From Gordius sp. MW1 (lineage: Eukaryota > Nematomorpha > Gordioida > Gordea > Gordiidae), in NCBI GenBank assembly GCA_964036665.1, contig OZ038533.1:7586413-7650412 (forward strand): a stretch of 64,000 nt of DNA, given 5' to 3'. Position 1 is the first letter of the stretch. The number at the start of each line of letters is the position of its first letter. This document shows, piece by piece, positions 46,984 through 58,747 of the stretch. Position numbers and translations under genes: made by a program. Under the pieces are notes generated by a model. It worked only from the letters and a program-made list of their open reading frames with translations. It made no database searches and was not told where the DNA came from.

Positions 46984-48855
46984 TAGTGTTTCGATCTCGT
47001 CGCGGTCTCGAAAGCAAAATCTCGTCTCGTCTCGGAAGCGATTATGAAAGTCTCGATCTCGTCTCGGGTTAGAAAAATCTCGGTCTCATCTCGTCTCGGC
47101 GAGAATTCTCGTCTCGTCTCGACTTTTAAGAAAAATTTATACAAAATAAAAATTTCTTCTGCTAAATAAATTTTACAAAAATCCAAATGGCATAGCTTTA
47201 TATTTTTAAAAAAACCTTAATACACAAACTTTTTAATGATATAGCGCGACACGACATCGCATTGACAATATATAGATATGAACTAATTCCTAAAGATAAC
47301 AATTTATATGGAGTGCCAATTAGAAAGACTATATATAAATATGAAGGATAATACGAAAGAATCGCTTTTTAATATATAAAATAGCATAACTATGCATTAA
47401 ATTTAAAATTGAATAGTGGTGCTTATTGATACTTTTTAGATTTGAGTTCAAATTAGTACTCTTGTGAGTGTTTTTGAGCGGAAACATTTATATAATAAAT
47501 ATATTAACTGATATGACCTTATTAAATTTTATAATTCTAACAAATTATCATTTGTATCAAATTCACTGTGTCTGTTTAATTTAAACAGACTTAGAAATTT
47601 ATAAGTTCATTATATTTGACTTAGTTACCTATTTGGGCAATTGAGACCCCACATTAACCCTGGCTAAAACCTCGAAGTTGACCTTAACATATTTAAGGCA
47701 AATATTGTAGTTCATTGATATTACCATCATGAATTTTAATCCATAAAGTTTATTACATGAGCGTTATAAACCACAAAGTGCGAGTGACTTTTAATGGTAA
47801 TATTAATATTTACAAAATTGGTTATTAATTGGACACATTAAAACGTTGTAAATACAACAATAAAAGCAGCATTATAATAGGATCAAGAACACAAGGTTTT
47901 AAACTTTAAATTAAAGTGCACTTATGACAAAAGTTTTTATAATGAAATCAGTAGTCTAAATAATTACCTTCCAATTCGAACTAATTTTGCCATTAAATAG
48001 TTATTTATCAAGTACAGTATATGTTGGTGTGTATTTATTTTATATTGCAAAATTGCCACAATTATAGATATTATAGTATTGAATGCACCTGCCAGCCCCC
48101 ATTTATAAAGTGAAAAGTAATGCATATGACAAAACAATGTATACATATAATGTCTTATTATGGTTCAAAAATGTGGGAGGTATACTATTAGTTTGAGCAT
48201 AAAAACTTCTAGAAAACTCATGATTTAATCTATTACATAGTCATCGCATACTCATTAGCACTTTTGAAATCGTTGGGCACGCACAGATAACGCTAGGGTG
48301 CCCAAAAAAGCTCGAGCCACCTTAGATTAACTTGTATGATTATTCAAACTAATTGACCACCAATTTGTAATTACTGCATCATGCAGGATGAGAAACTGCT
48401 AAATTTAAATAAGCTTTATTAATATTTACTACTCCATCAGAACTCATCCTATGTCTAAAATTTTGAAACATTTAATAATGCTAAGGATACATATATTATA
48501 TGTGAGGAATATATTATTAAATTATTCATATACCCTAAGTGCCATCCATACTTAGGTAAATGAACTGTAATTGCCAAATTTTAAAACTTTTTACGAAAAT
48601 ATATCATATTTACTACACTTCGGTGTTATTTTCATATCAAATATGTTCCTATCGGATTGATTAATATTTAATACCTTAAATGTAAATCAGGCATATAAAA
48701 TACACAATAATTTAATAAGATCTATTGATCAATAAAAACCCGAGATCTCGCCGAAAAAATCTCGTATCGTCTCGTCTCGACATCAAAATTCGTCTCGATC
48801 TCGGGTCAGTTTTCGAGACGAGACCGAGAATTTTCTCGGTTTTTCCGCATCACTA
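46984..48855 (-). mobile_element. hAT-like element with CGAGACGAGAC-rich ends, copy 2
   Basis: 1872 bp, TAGTGTTTCGATCTCG to CCGCATCACTA, flanked by the exact 8-bp duplication agcttcac (46976-46983, 48856-48863) inside the LINE. Both ends carry arrays of TCTCGTCTCG. The interior matches 15138-16944 in inverted orientation. No transposase frame. Confidence 0.88.
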
Positions 48856-49030
48856 AGCTTCACGCTCAGGTCACGAATGGCTCGAAGCTTTCCCAAGCCG
48901 TACCCTTGCTCTTCTCTTATCCAACAACGAATTCCGCTTCGCAGTAGGCCTAAGATTAGGATGCAATAAGTTGCTGAACACTTCACTTTGCTATAATTCT
49001 GTAAAATTGAATGGCCATCATGGCCCTCAC

Positions 49031-49200
49031 CATGGGGGAACCAGGGGGGGCGGCGGCTGCCCCCCTCCCTAAATGGCGAAAAAAAAAATTCAATGCAAAA
49101 ACTCTTAAAAATTAAAAAAAATTAGGTTTTGCCCCCCCCCCCCAATTAAACTTTTGAACGTTTTGCCCCCCCCCCAATCCAAAACCTGGATACGCCCATG
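49031..49200 (+). mobile_element. CATGGGCGTA MITE, copy F
   Basis: 170 bp, CATGGGGGAACCAGG to CCTGGATACGCCCATG, with the exact 8-bp duplication gccctcac (49023-49030, 49201-49208). It splits the GHHGPHC motif of the LINE. With one duplication discounted the LINE frame is continuous, which confirms both ends. Confidence 0.9.
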
Positions 49201-49559
49201 GCCCTCACTGTAATCGCAATAAAGCCCGGTACCTTCGACATACCGCGGTTAACAAACTTATACATAACTATTTCACCGAAGCTGGTATCCCCTCAATTCT
49301 CAAACCCACAGACCTCTGTGAGGACAACAAACGACCCGTTGGCCAAACTTTAGGCTCTAGGGAAAAAGGACACAGTTTAACATGGGTACATGTACTGACG
49401 TATTTGCCCCTATCTACTCACAACAAGATCCCTTGTCATCAGCCGAGGCTCTAAAAATTTCAAATACTCAGAAATTAACAATACTATAATTTTTGTCCCA
49501 ATGCGATAACCACCCTAACTACCTTTGGCCCCCAAGCCTTACAACTTTTTTAAAAAATA

Positions 49560-49735
49560 GGGAAACAAATCTCATTACTATCCCATGATATTCGCGAATC
49601 GTTTTTTATACGACATCGGCTAAACTATGTGTAAATATAATTCATTAGCCATAGCGGAATGTTATCCCAATATTTACGATTCTTACTTTTTTAATTTATT
49701 TATCTCACCTTCACAAAATATGTAATTCTTTTTAT
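49560..49735 (+). pseudogene. hAT transposase fragment, relative of 24350-24560
   Basis: Matches the reverse complement of ~24350-24550: ctatcccatgata, cgcgaatcgttttttata, ataattcattagccatagcg, gaatgttatcccaatattta, atttatctcaccttcacaaa. It begins where the LINE ends. Confidence 0.65.
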
Positions 49736-49739
49736 AAAA

Positions 49740-50560
49740 ATAATAAATGATTAAAACTAAGCTTACTTATATTTTCTTTGTTATCTGAATTTGCTCTCTT
49801 AACCAAAATTCGGTATTAAAATATGTTAATTGGCGCCAAGTTTAGTATTAAAATTTGTCTGCGTTTTCGGGATCGTGCCTAGGAATCCATTTATAATTAA
49901 TTTTCAATATCATCATCTGTGCCGATCTCGCTTTTAGTCAACATGAAAAGTTATAAACTACCTTGAAGGAATTAAGGAAATTATATTTTTATTGAAATTT
50001 ATTATAAAACTTATATAGATAGTCAACTCGAATATGTTGAATACTACAATTAAAAACAAATTTATGTTTGAATAATGAAAAAATCAACGCGAGGTTGAAT
50101 TCACCAGAGATTGAAAGATTACGAAGATAAATCTATGGTGGTAACATTCAACACTTTATATACATTGCTTAAGTTTTTTCAATATAGAGACCAGGTCCCA
50201 ATATGTATTTGCTTTTAAAGCTAGTTAGATTAAAACCTAGGAAAAATAAAAAACTATAAAGGAGAACATACAGATAGAGATATTTTGTTTAAAAGTATTA
50301 TTTATCAAAAAAATTTAAAAACCCCTTTAGGAATTCTGCCTACGCCACTCGGCAATTATTTAAAATTAAACGCCAAATATTTTATTTAATCTTTGAAAGT
50401 ATATCGATTAAAATAAATGTAACGATATGCACACTTATGTTATTTTGAAGCTTCTCTAGCATTTGATGTACTATCGATCAAAATTATATTAAATGTGAAA
50501 GGGCTCACTAAAATCTAAACTTAATGTATACCAGGGTTTGCCCATTTTTGGGGAGCTAAT
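49740..50560. other. Unassigned; possible hAT right end
   Basis: At 50328-50351 'cctttaggaattctgcctacgccactc' resembles the right end of the CAGTGGC family. It may close the transposase fragment that starts at 49560. No gene. Confidence 0.4.
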
Positions 50561-50569
50561 TCTGTTGTT

Positions 50570-53080
50570 CCAGAAAACCCCACTTAGCAACTTTTACAAT
50601 TATTAACATAACTTTGGATGTCTTTATCCATACATGGGTACCATAAATGTCGAGGGGGTCGTACTAGGATTGTCCTAAGTGGTACATATTTAAAATGTAC
50701 TTTTTTAATTGTTGTGGATTTATAACTCCAAATACCCAGTCCTTTTGGCGTTGCTAACTTTTTGACGTTGATGATATACGACTTCATCCGGTTTTACTTT
50801 TTTTGGGCCAATTATGAACGACATAATTTTAGGCTTGTCCTATAACAGGATCTTGTCGGGTTTGTTTGGTCAAATCTGCCGATGGAATTGGGGGTTATAT
50901 AGTTTTTTAGAAATGGCACAAACATCTCCCTCTTATTCTAAAGTTTCGTCCCTAATAGCTAACATTAAAAGCATATCTGCGCGAGCGTCTTCTTTAGTAT
51001 TATAATAATTAAAGCCGAATTGGTATGGTGTTGTGAATATAACGCGTCTTTGAAGTCGCGCAGGCACGGTTTATGGTACGTTTTTGGTTGGTTCAAATAT
51101 TGATATTAATGGTTTGTTGTGGTATGTTATTAGCATAAATGGTTGACCTTAAATTATAAAATTTTAGGTTTTTAAAACAACTCAATCGTGTGTCCTATTC
51201 AATGTGACAGATTCCCTTAATAATTTAATTTTGTATAAACTTAACATAATAGGTGGCCATGCCTAAAAAGATTGTAATTCTTTGATTGATGTAGGATCAG
51301 GAGCGTTATATTTACCTTAGTGTTTTGCTAATTTTATGAATTCCTTTCTCGTTTATCAGTCCAATTTATTCAATTAATTTTTTGTAATTACACTTTTCTC
51401 ACTTTAAATTTATGTTTACCTTATCCAAAAATTAACTACTGTTAATTATGAAAATGTAAAAAAATAATTTTATTAATTATGAACTCTTACCTTATTTATT
51501 ATAACTGAATAGAATAGTTCATATAGTCCCTATATAGCCACGCGAAAATAAGGTTCCATAATTATAAAATCATCCTATAAGGATAAAAAGACGATGCGCA
51601 TACATATCCGCGAAAGGGTTTAAAAAAATATAATGCCCCACGAGTTTTACATATATGAGAAAAACGATTGTGTGTTAAGGTACAATGATCTCATTAATGC
51701 CCGCTTGCTAGCGCAGATGGCGTTAGCACGCGGCATCTTACAAATAGAGGGGAAGAGAGGGGAGAGGGGGGAAGAAGGAGAGAGAGAGAGAGACGAAACC
51801 ACAACAGAAAACAAGTATTGGATGTGGGAAAGTGCATATTTTTCTACAACTGAATTCTTATTCGAATTCCAAAAATTTCCACAAATTCTTAAGCTACAAT
51901 CCTTTTTAAGAACAACAATCGGCGCTGCATAATCTGCAAATTTTACTGATTTTAAAACCCTTTCATTAACTGTTGGTCGAATTCCTTGTCTAGTTACAGA
52001 AGAGAAAAAATTGGTTTCAATTAAAGCGTGGCATAATAATCACACACGCCATCGGTTTTTTTTATTAAATGAACCAGATAATATTTACTAGTTATATCAT
52101 TCAATTGTAACGGATAACCTTATCATTCTTAAACCTGTTACCAGTTGGGAGGATGGCAGAACCAATCGGATCTCAAAATGTGATGCCCATCTATTGAAAC
52201 GTTTTACTATTCACGAATACCGTCACCCTATTTGTCGGTGAATGTATCAAACTTTTTAAGGAAGCTCTTTTAATGGCGAGGCGTTTTGTACTAAGAATTT
52301 TGCCCATTTACCATTGCTACTGGAGAGTCTATATCGATTATCATTCAAACTTTAAAGAGTAAGTGGGGAACGACCAATATCCCTCGGTACACATTTTACC
52401 AACATGACCCTTTTTGTTACAACTAAAACAAACTGCCGTGCGAAATTCACATGTGGTTTGATTATGGCTTACCCCGCTTGAGTAACAATGATTTAAATTT
52501 CTGGGTTTTACTAATGTATTGTTTCGGAATCACCTAATAACAGCGTTTGTATCGCCGCCCTTATCATTATTCGCGAGGTGTCCAATGGAACTTGCCACGT
52601 TAATTTTACGGTGCTTAATAGGCGTTTCACAATCTTTGATTTATGTAACTCAGCTTCAAACTTATCTAGAAAGCTGTTTTCAAGGTTAATTTTAAAATCA
52701 CGATGGATTGCTACACTTTTTAATCGTGCGGTAAATGCATTGATTGTTTCATCGTCCAATTGGAAAAGTTTAGCGCTATACAATTGTATTTGGTTTGAGA
52801 AATGGAATATTTTTAAGACTAAACATAATTCCTCAAACGGAAGGTTTGTTGGTTCCTGGGGTACAATAAGATTAATGAGCAGCTTTATTTAAAACTTCAT
52901 CCCAATTCAACATTAATTATAAGAATACCATAGAAAACGCTCGTGCAGATATGTTTTAAAGATTAGCTATTAGGGACAAAACATTAGAACAAGAGGGAGA
53001 TGTTTGTGCCATATACGAAGAGCCATTTAAGCAATTTGTAGTTTTGGGTGCCTATGACGGTAAGATATAATGATTTTTAT
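50570..53080 (-). mobile_element. Old Ty3/Gypsy copy, heavily decayed (fossil)
   Basis: The minus strand carries a gag-like segment at 52783-52511 (LFQLDDETINAFTARLKSVA, IKNL-type capsid pattern) and, farther along, an integrase zinc-binding piece at 50787-50584 (HLWYPCMDKDIQSYVNNCKS). The order gag then integrase fits one minus-strand element with most of pol lost or scrambled. A pol-associated stretch occurs twice in opposite orientation (~50870-51005 and ~52925-53070), so the area is also rearranged. Many breaks. Appears much older than the copy at 58.6 kb. Confidence 0.6.
51640..51790 (-). repeat. Dispersed repeat, inverted partial copy of 54590-54850
   Basis: The reverse complement contains ctgtaagatgccg-like, tgctaacgccatctgc and gggcattaat(g/a) in the same order as 54620-54680. 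Confidence 0.5.
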
Positions 53081-53227
53081 TAAAATAGATAACGTTAGTA
53101 TAATGATTAAACTGGTATACATAGAAGTCGGAGCTTTGTTATGGAGAATATTCATGGAATTGCTTATTGGAATTTGTCCGAGCCATATTATATAGCTTCA
53201 AAATATAGAAAAAATCAAGGATGAATT

Positions 53228-53570
53228 ACCCTCCCCCCCCCCCTTCTCTGTAAGATGCCACGTCATTAATAGCATTTTTTCGTACTGTGACCTCCTCGAT
53301 ATCTTTCTCCTCAAACACGTTAGAATATTATACCATCGCATTTTTCTTAGTTACCAGATATGTAAAACGTTTGCCTATTCATTATTATTCTAGATTTATT
53401 GTTCGCGCAATTCGATATGTAGTGTAGATTTAAAATTCGTGTAAACTTTATTGTAAGTAAATATAATTTTAGTGAGATAAATCCTTGTTATTTGTTATAA
53501 TTAACTATCTCAATAATTATTTGCTTAATGAATAAAGTCTTATTATTTATTCCGAAAAATTCTGTCAGTA
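53228..53570 (+). repeat. Dispersed repeat, possible LTR
   Basis: Shares ~220 bp with 54590-54850: CTGTAAGATGCC, CGTACTGTGACCTCCTCGAT, AATATTATACCATCGCATTT and TATGTAAAAC. It goes on to AATAAAGTCTTATTA and ends near TTCTGTCAG, followed 25 bp later by ATGGCGGGTGG. The poly(A)-like signal and a following ATG suggest an LTR, but no matching pol was tied to it. Confidence 0.45.
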
Positions 53571-54589
53571 CCTGCTTGATGATCAAAAGATGGCGGGTGG
53601 AAAAAACGACGTGGTGGTATATAACGTTATGCACGAAAGTTGCCTGTACAGGGCAGTGTGGTCATTATGCGTTGAAGGGTAATGCCAGTGCATAGGGACG
53701 GTAGGGCTAAGCCCGAAGAAATTCAGCCGGTAAAGAGCAGTGCGTGTACGACAATATTTCGGGTATGAAATTTAGTTTTGCGTGCGTGCAAGTTGATCTC
53801 AGATGCCAATTTATTTTCGGAGGCTTTATGCCTGTAATGACCTTTTTTGGCTATACGTCGTATCACCTCTAAGTAGGTTTGATGAGGTCGGATTTCCTGA
53901 GTGGCCAAATATTTTTGCTGGTTGCGCATTGTGTGATATATATATTTGGTTTGTTACCGGAACGTCGCACCATCGTAGTCAGGTCCAAGGTTACAGTTAT
54001 GGAGTTGATAGCTCCCAGGTTATTATGGTAGGCGGAGTTGCATTTTATGCAAGATACGCCTGGTGACAGTTTTTTGCACTAAGTGATGTCGTTGGTGCCC
54101 GTGTCAGCGCCGATAGCTGATGTGTGGTAAAGCGACGTCAACGAAAATATCCTTAATCTTATGGTCGAGAGACTAGCAGCTCTCATTGGGGAGCGGCCTG
54201 TATTACTTAGGGTGGCGAAGATGTTTCTGTCTCGCTCTCTTGGGGAAAGCAACGAAGCTTATTTGGGTTGCGTTAAACGAAAACGTTGGGGGTGAGTATT
54301 CTAAACCAAACGACGCCCAGATATAGTGGTCAATCGTTAGCCATCAATGTAACGTTACATTATAACAACCCTCCCCCGTAGCAAGCTCGATGGGGGAGTG
54401 CGATTCAATTTTTACCGTGAATTAGGAGATCAAATCAAAAAGACCGATTGAAAGACCGAGCCAGAAAACAATCAAACATTCAATGCAATTCGATATCATA
54501 TGCTGTCAGAATTTTAGGTCCGAAGACCGTGCCGAGAGAGGTTAACACTTGGGTCGGAGGATCTTGAAGAGGATGGTGTTGGATGCACG

Positions 54590-54850
54590 CTTACCCCCCC
54601 CCCCCCCTTCCTCCCCCTATCTGTAAGATGCCGTGTGCTAGCGCCATCTGCCCTGGTAAACGAGCATTAATAGGATTTTCTTCGTACTGTGACCTCCTCG
54701 ATATCTATAATTCTCCCCATTAATCGCGTTTGAATATTATACCATCGCATTTTTCCTAGTTACTAAATATGTAAAACTTTTGCGCATTCATTATTTTTCT
54801 GGAATTATTGTTAGCGCGATTTTATATGTAGATTTAAAATTCTCATTTAA
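54590..54850 (+). repeat. Dispersed repeat, second direct copy
   Basis: Starts with a C run and CTGTAAGATGCCGTGTGCTA and follows the 53228 copy to GATTTAAAATTCTC, where similarity ends. It also keeps the 'gccatctgccctggtaaacg' segment missing from the first copy. Confidence 0.6.
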
Positions 54851-57800
54851 TAAAAGGGGTAAGTAAATTGATACATCTCTTTTTCATGAGAATATAAACG
54901 AGATTAGTTGTCATTATATATGGAATAGGGTGGGAATATTAAGGGTACTTGTTAGAAATAATGAATGTCAACTTGTTTAGAAATACAAAGATAAATTTAT
55001 GGATTATGTAATCATATCGTCTAAAAAAGTAAGAGGGAACTAATGAGATAGTTGATGAGTGAGAGTGTGGGAAAATCAATGAGATAATTAATTAATCTAA
55101 TGAGGGAAGAGTGAGCTACAGCAATACTATGCAGAAATTGTCCTTAATCAAAAAAATAAATAAGGAGCAACAGGGGCTATTATGCGAAAATGATTCCACA
55201 TATCGAAGAATGCTGCTCACACAGAGAGGATATTAGGTTTTAAAGCTGAGATACGAGAAAAGAAAGTGGTGTTTAAGGGGAGGGGACATCTTTTTCAAGC
55301 TGGAAAAGTGATGAAAGGGATATTTGGATGAAATTAAGAATCTTGCAGAAGATCCTCTCCCCGATCTAAATTTAAAAATAAAATGTCAAACTCTTTCAAG
55401 AGGTGCAAAAATGTAAAGGAAATAGGCAACATAAAGTATTGTTGTGAAAATTTTACCGGAGTGTAGAATCTACAAACAAGAGGAACCTCTGTAATAAAAT
55501 ATTTACAGAGCGCATTTCCTATCGATAAAAAGAGAGATATATTTTTTCAAAGGCAAAGGGGGCTCTCAGGAGTGAGCCAATTACAGAAGTATAAAGTTAA
55601 CCGTTAGTTAAAATTTAAGAAAGAATCTTGGTACTAAAAATTCCAACAGATTTGAATTGCGTTTAGACGTGGTGACAACCGGGCATAGGAGGGTGGTTAT
55701 GTTAACACAATCAGCTGCGATACCGTCGTTATCGAAAGTAAAATGCTGCCGCCATTAATTAGGCACCCGACAGCGAGGCCTAGGCGCCGACAACAAACGG
55801 CCTCTGCCGCGAAGAGACCAAGATGTTAGTGTTGGCGACATCTACGATCGTAGGGACGGCCCAGTCTTATTTTCGGAGATTATAAAGAAGAAGAAGTGTT
55901 TGGGGGTGCAAGAGAAGGCACGTGCCTTAATGTGCCAAACCTACCACTGACAATACGGCGAAACCATAGGCTCAGCCCGCGAGCTTAATTGAGGAGGTTG
56001 TGGTAACCTGGAATTTCGATGTCTCCTCCATCTTGACCTTTAAATAATATTTCAAGTCCAACTTTTCAACATTTAGTTATAGTTTAGTAATTAAAAAGAT
56101 CTTAAAACTGAAGAAGGAAGATATTCCATCTTTTTCTACGAAACTGTTACTTAAGCGTCGGAAATAAGTGCAAGGAACTTTTAAAAGGCCCTAATTATTT
56201 TTGTAACCTTAATGTCATAAATTAAATTATACCCTATCGAAAATATAAAACTCACGATTCTTTTTCTGAATTATTTACTTTCTGTTAACTATTTTCGGAT
56301 TTTTTATACATTTTGAGGAATCATAAATAAATTCAAACTTTCTAATAAATACAAAATGATATATTGAAAAAATAATTATAAAATAATATAAATAATTTGA
56401 ATTTAAACCATATATGTATTTTGTCAAGGATATTATAAAAACAATATTTTAGAAACAAAAATTAAAAAAATGATAAGAACGGTTTTTTAGGTTTGGGGGA
56501 CATATTAAGAATCGGGCAATATATGCTCAATGGTTTTTCTATGTTTTCTTTTCCTGTAATATTTGATCTACGCTTTACTTGAATTTTTAATTCCTTATTT
56601 TATATATAAATCGTAGTTTTATTAAAACCGGAAAAAGATTTTGATTTCATAAATAGGGCTATACAATAATTTATATTAGATAAATGCGTTTTCCATATGA
56701 GAGGATTATAAATTCAAAGATAATTTATAATCTCTCAAATTAAGCTATCTCAAAGTTTCTCTCGCCCCGTGAGAATTTTTAATATTTTTTGTTTTATGTT
56801 TTTCATCCTGTAACCAACAAAAAACTTCCAACAATTTTTTAATTTTTATCAGCAATTTCAATTTTTCATGCCATTTAACTGCAGTCTCCCCCATATGTTT
56901 TTAAATACTTTTAATTAATTTATCGGAAAAATTAATGGTTGAGCGGTAAATATGAAAAAGAATTTTCAAGTATGTAATAGAAATTAAAGCCAAGGAGACA
57001 TTAAAAATTATATTTGCCAAGAATTAGCGGGCTCAGACATAGATGTGTTTTAATGGTGAAAAGCTTATTTCAAATATATGCACTTTTCTATAATGATTCA
57101 AATTCTTTTGGGACAAGCGTTCACATCTGTCGGAGCTGTGGGATTTAGCAAATATAAGCTGGGTGATTTTATTAATGGTGTCGTTGAATCAATGAAGAAA
57201 GTTGGAGGAAAAGGATTTAAATAGTTTAGGCTACATGAACCCATTCTCGAGAGAAAAAAGGTGTTTTATAATTGTAGATATTGGGGTAAGAGGTAAGATA
57301 ACACACTTATAAAGAGGTAACTACAACGGCTGATAAAATCTGGTTATGAAAAAATGGCGATTAATAAGTAAAATGTTTACGGGGCGTTAGTAAATAGGTG
57401 ATACCTTTTTTCCCCTCTAAATGATTTTGGTGCGTTTGCACCTCATCCAAAATTTAAATGCTGGTATAGCTTATCTTAGACACACCATAATATAGCTTTC
57501 AGGCACCCATCGGCGTGTCTTTTAGAGGGCTAAAAACAACTTTGATATAAGGCAAGCCTAGAGATTTTACGTATAGTATTTAACTAATTAAAAAGGCTTA
57601 TGATAAGGCGGTGCTTGGGAAGGGAAAATTTTTTGATAACACAGCTATTACCTAACATTAGATCGACAGTGGAGGTCCTGGGAGACTCATAATTTAATCT
57701 CTTTCTAAAACAATTGTTCAGCAGGCAGAGGAGTGGCTGGGGTGCTTAAAAAATCCTTAGCTATAGTAGCCAAATTTGCATATTCCCTGATTAGTTGACG

Positions 57801-58158
57801 ACAGATTCAAAGAATGATGCAATTGTTGCGAAATTTAAAAATGCTTTAGTTGTACTTACTATTTCATCGTCATTTTATGTCCAAATGTTAATATATTATT
57901 ATTCAAGCTAAGGTTAGGTAATAAATGTCTAAAAAGATTACACACTTGTACTAAGTACCACCTATATTAATTAAACAAGTTAAAACTTATAAAATCTCAA
58001 CTTTGGCCTGGTTTATATTTAATATTTATTCGACATGGGAGTGTAAATTAAAAATTTCTAATTATATTAATTTACATTTAGCAAATCAATCCTAAATCGC
58101 AGGTAATTAAAATACACATCTATCACTGCATTATAATGGTGATAGTCAATAAAAAAAT
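54851..58158. other. Long stretch without a recognised gene
   Basis: Mixed composition. At 55680-55880 a GC-richer patch (gcacccgacagcgaggccta, cgacaacaaacggcctctgc) looks like an old element. At 57060-57230 one frame reads SVGAVGFSKYKLGDFINGVV and ESMKKVGGKGFK before a stop; not recognised and not called. Confidence 0.4.
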
Positions 58159-58245
58159 GTATCGTCTCGTTTCGAGCTCGAAAATCTCCACTCGTCTAGT
58201 TTCGGTTTTTCAAGTCGAGCCGAGACCGAGATCTTTTACAATCTA
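58159..58245 (+). repeat. Remnant of the CGAGACGAGAC hAT end
   Basis: Contains TATCGTCTCGTTTCGAGCTC, TCGTCTAGTTTCGG and GAGCCGAGACCGAGATC, the subterminal motif of the family at 46984-48855. No complete element. Confidence 0.6.
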
Positions 58246-58261
58246 TTATAAAAGGTGTTAT

Positions 58262-58570
58262 AATGAAGTTTAACATGGGCATGTAAAGCTACAAGGAGCT
58301 AATAAAAATTAATAGGCACCTGGGTTACATAAAGCACGTCAAATGACGAATAACTGGCTTAAGGAAAACCAAGTATTCAACCAATGGCAGCCGTGATAAA
58401 TTAAGATCCGCAGTGGTATAGACATGATATAAGAAGGGATGTAATGATATATACGTAAAATTATTGGAAATTGAGGTGGTGGACCTTGTATTAAGTGGAA
58501 AGATTAGCGGATAAATTATGGCATAGCTCTTATATGATCAAAACAGAACAAACCCCACAATTGTGGAATT
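58262..58570 (+). mobile_element. LINE 3'-end fragment, second copy
   Basis: Parallels 28880-29253: CATGGGCATG...CAAATGACGAATAACTGGCT, ATTCAACCAATGGCAGCCGT and AAACCCCACAATTGTGGAAT. Coding content is lost. The young Gypsy element is inserted right at its end. Confidence 0.6.
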
Positions 58571-58743
58571 TGTAATATCATAGATTTATACTTTGTATTT
58601 ATATATACGTTTAAGTTCGTTGTTCCTAGTGGAATATATACGTTTTTTGATCATCACATGTTTTAGTTGATTTTGCATATTAATAAAAAGCTTCAGCGAT
58701 TTCTGAGTAGTTGATATACTACATTGTAGTTAAGAATACTACA
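58571..58743 (+). repeat. 5' LTR of young Gypsy element
   Basis: 173 bp, TGTAATATCATAG...AATACTACA. It differs from the 3' LTR by about one substitution and one single-base indel. Contains AATAAA near 58682. Confidence 0.93.
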
Positions 58744-58747
58744 TTTA

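Larger units (their letters stand above)
44995..49570 (+). mobile_element. LINE-like retrotransposon with RPDG-type C-terminus, split by two insertions
   Basis: Degenerate frames run from ~45000 to ~49570. The N-terminal part has SLTSWVKTNLKKWQEF. The reverse transcriptase region (~45590-46450) has SPAHLLELTNPLID, PHFFGATLVSFSKSDGG, GPIKMGSVLRRLCSKL, TQLGFGVKGGCEIASHW, VIAKIDFKNAFNSI and a WYLD box near 46210. The C-terminal part (48890-49560) has FRFAVGLRLGCN, GHHGPHC, RYLRHTAVNKLIHNY, NKRPVGQTL and GHSLTWVHVLTY. The same layout (GA.L.ALSK..GG.RPI..G..LRR; WYLDDG; KRPDG) recurs in many invertebrates as an unclassified LINE-like polyprotein. Several frame breaks and stops. It is interrupted by a hAT (46984-48855) and a MITE (49031-49200), both with exact 8-bp duplications. 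Confidence 0.75.

Noticed and set aside
53803-54066. Plus-strand 87-residue frame with many aromatic residues
   Set aside because: No recognisable domain and it lies in repeat-derived sequence; overlaps another frame on the opposite strand.
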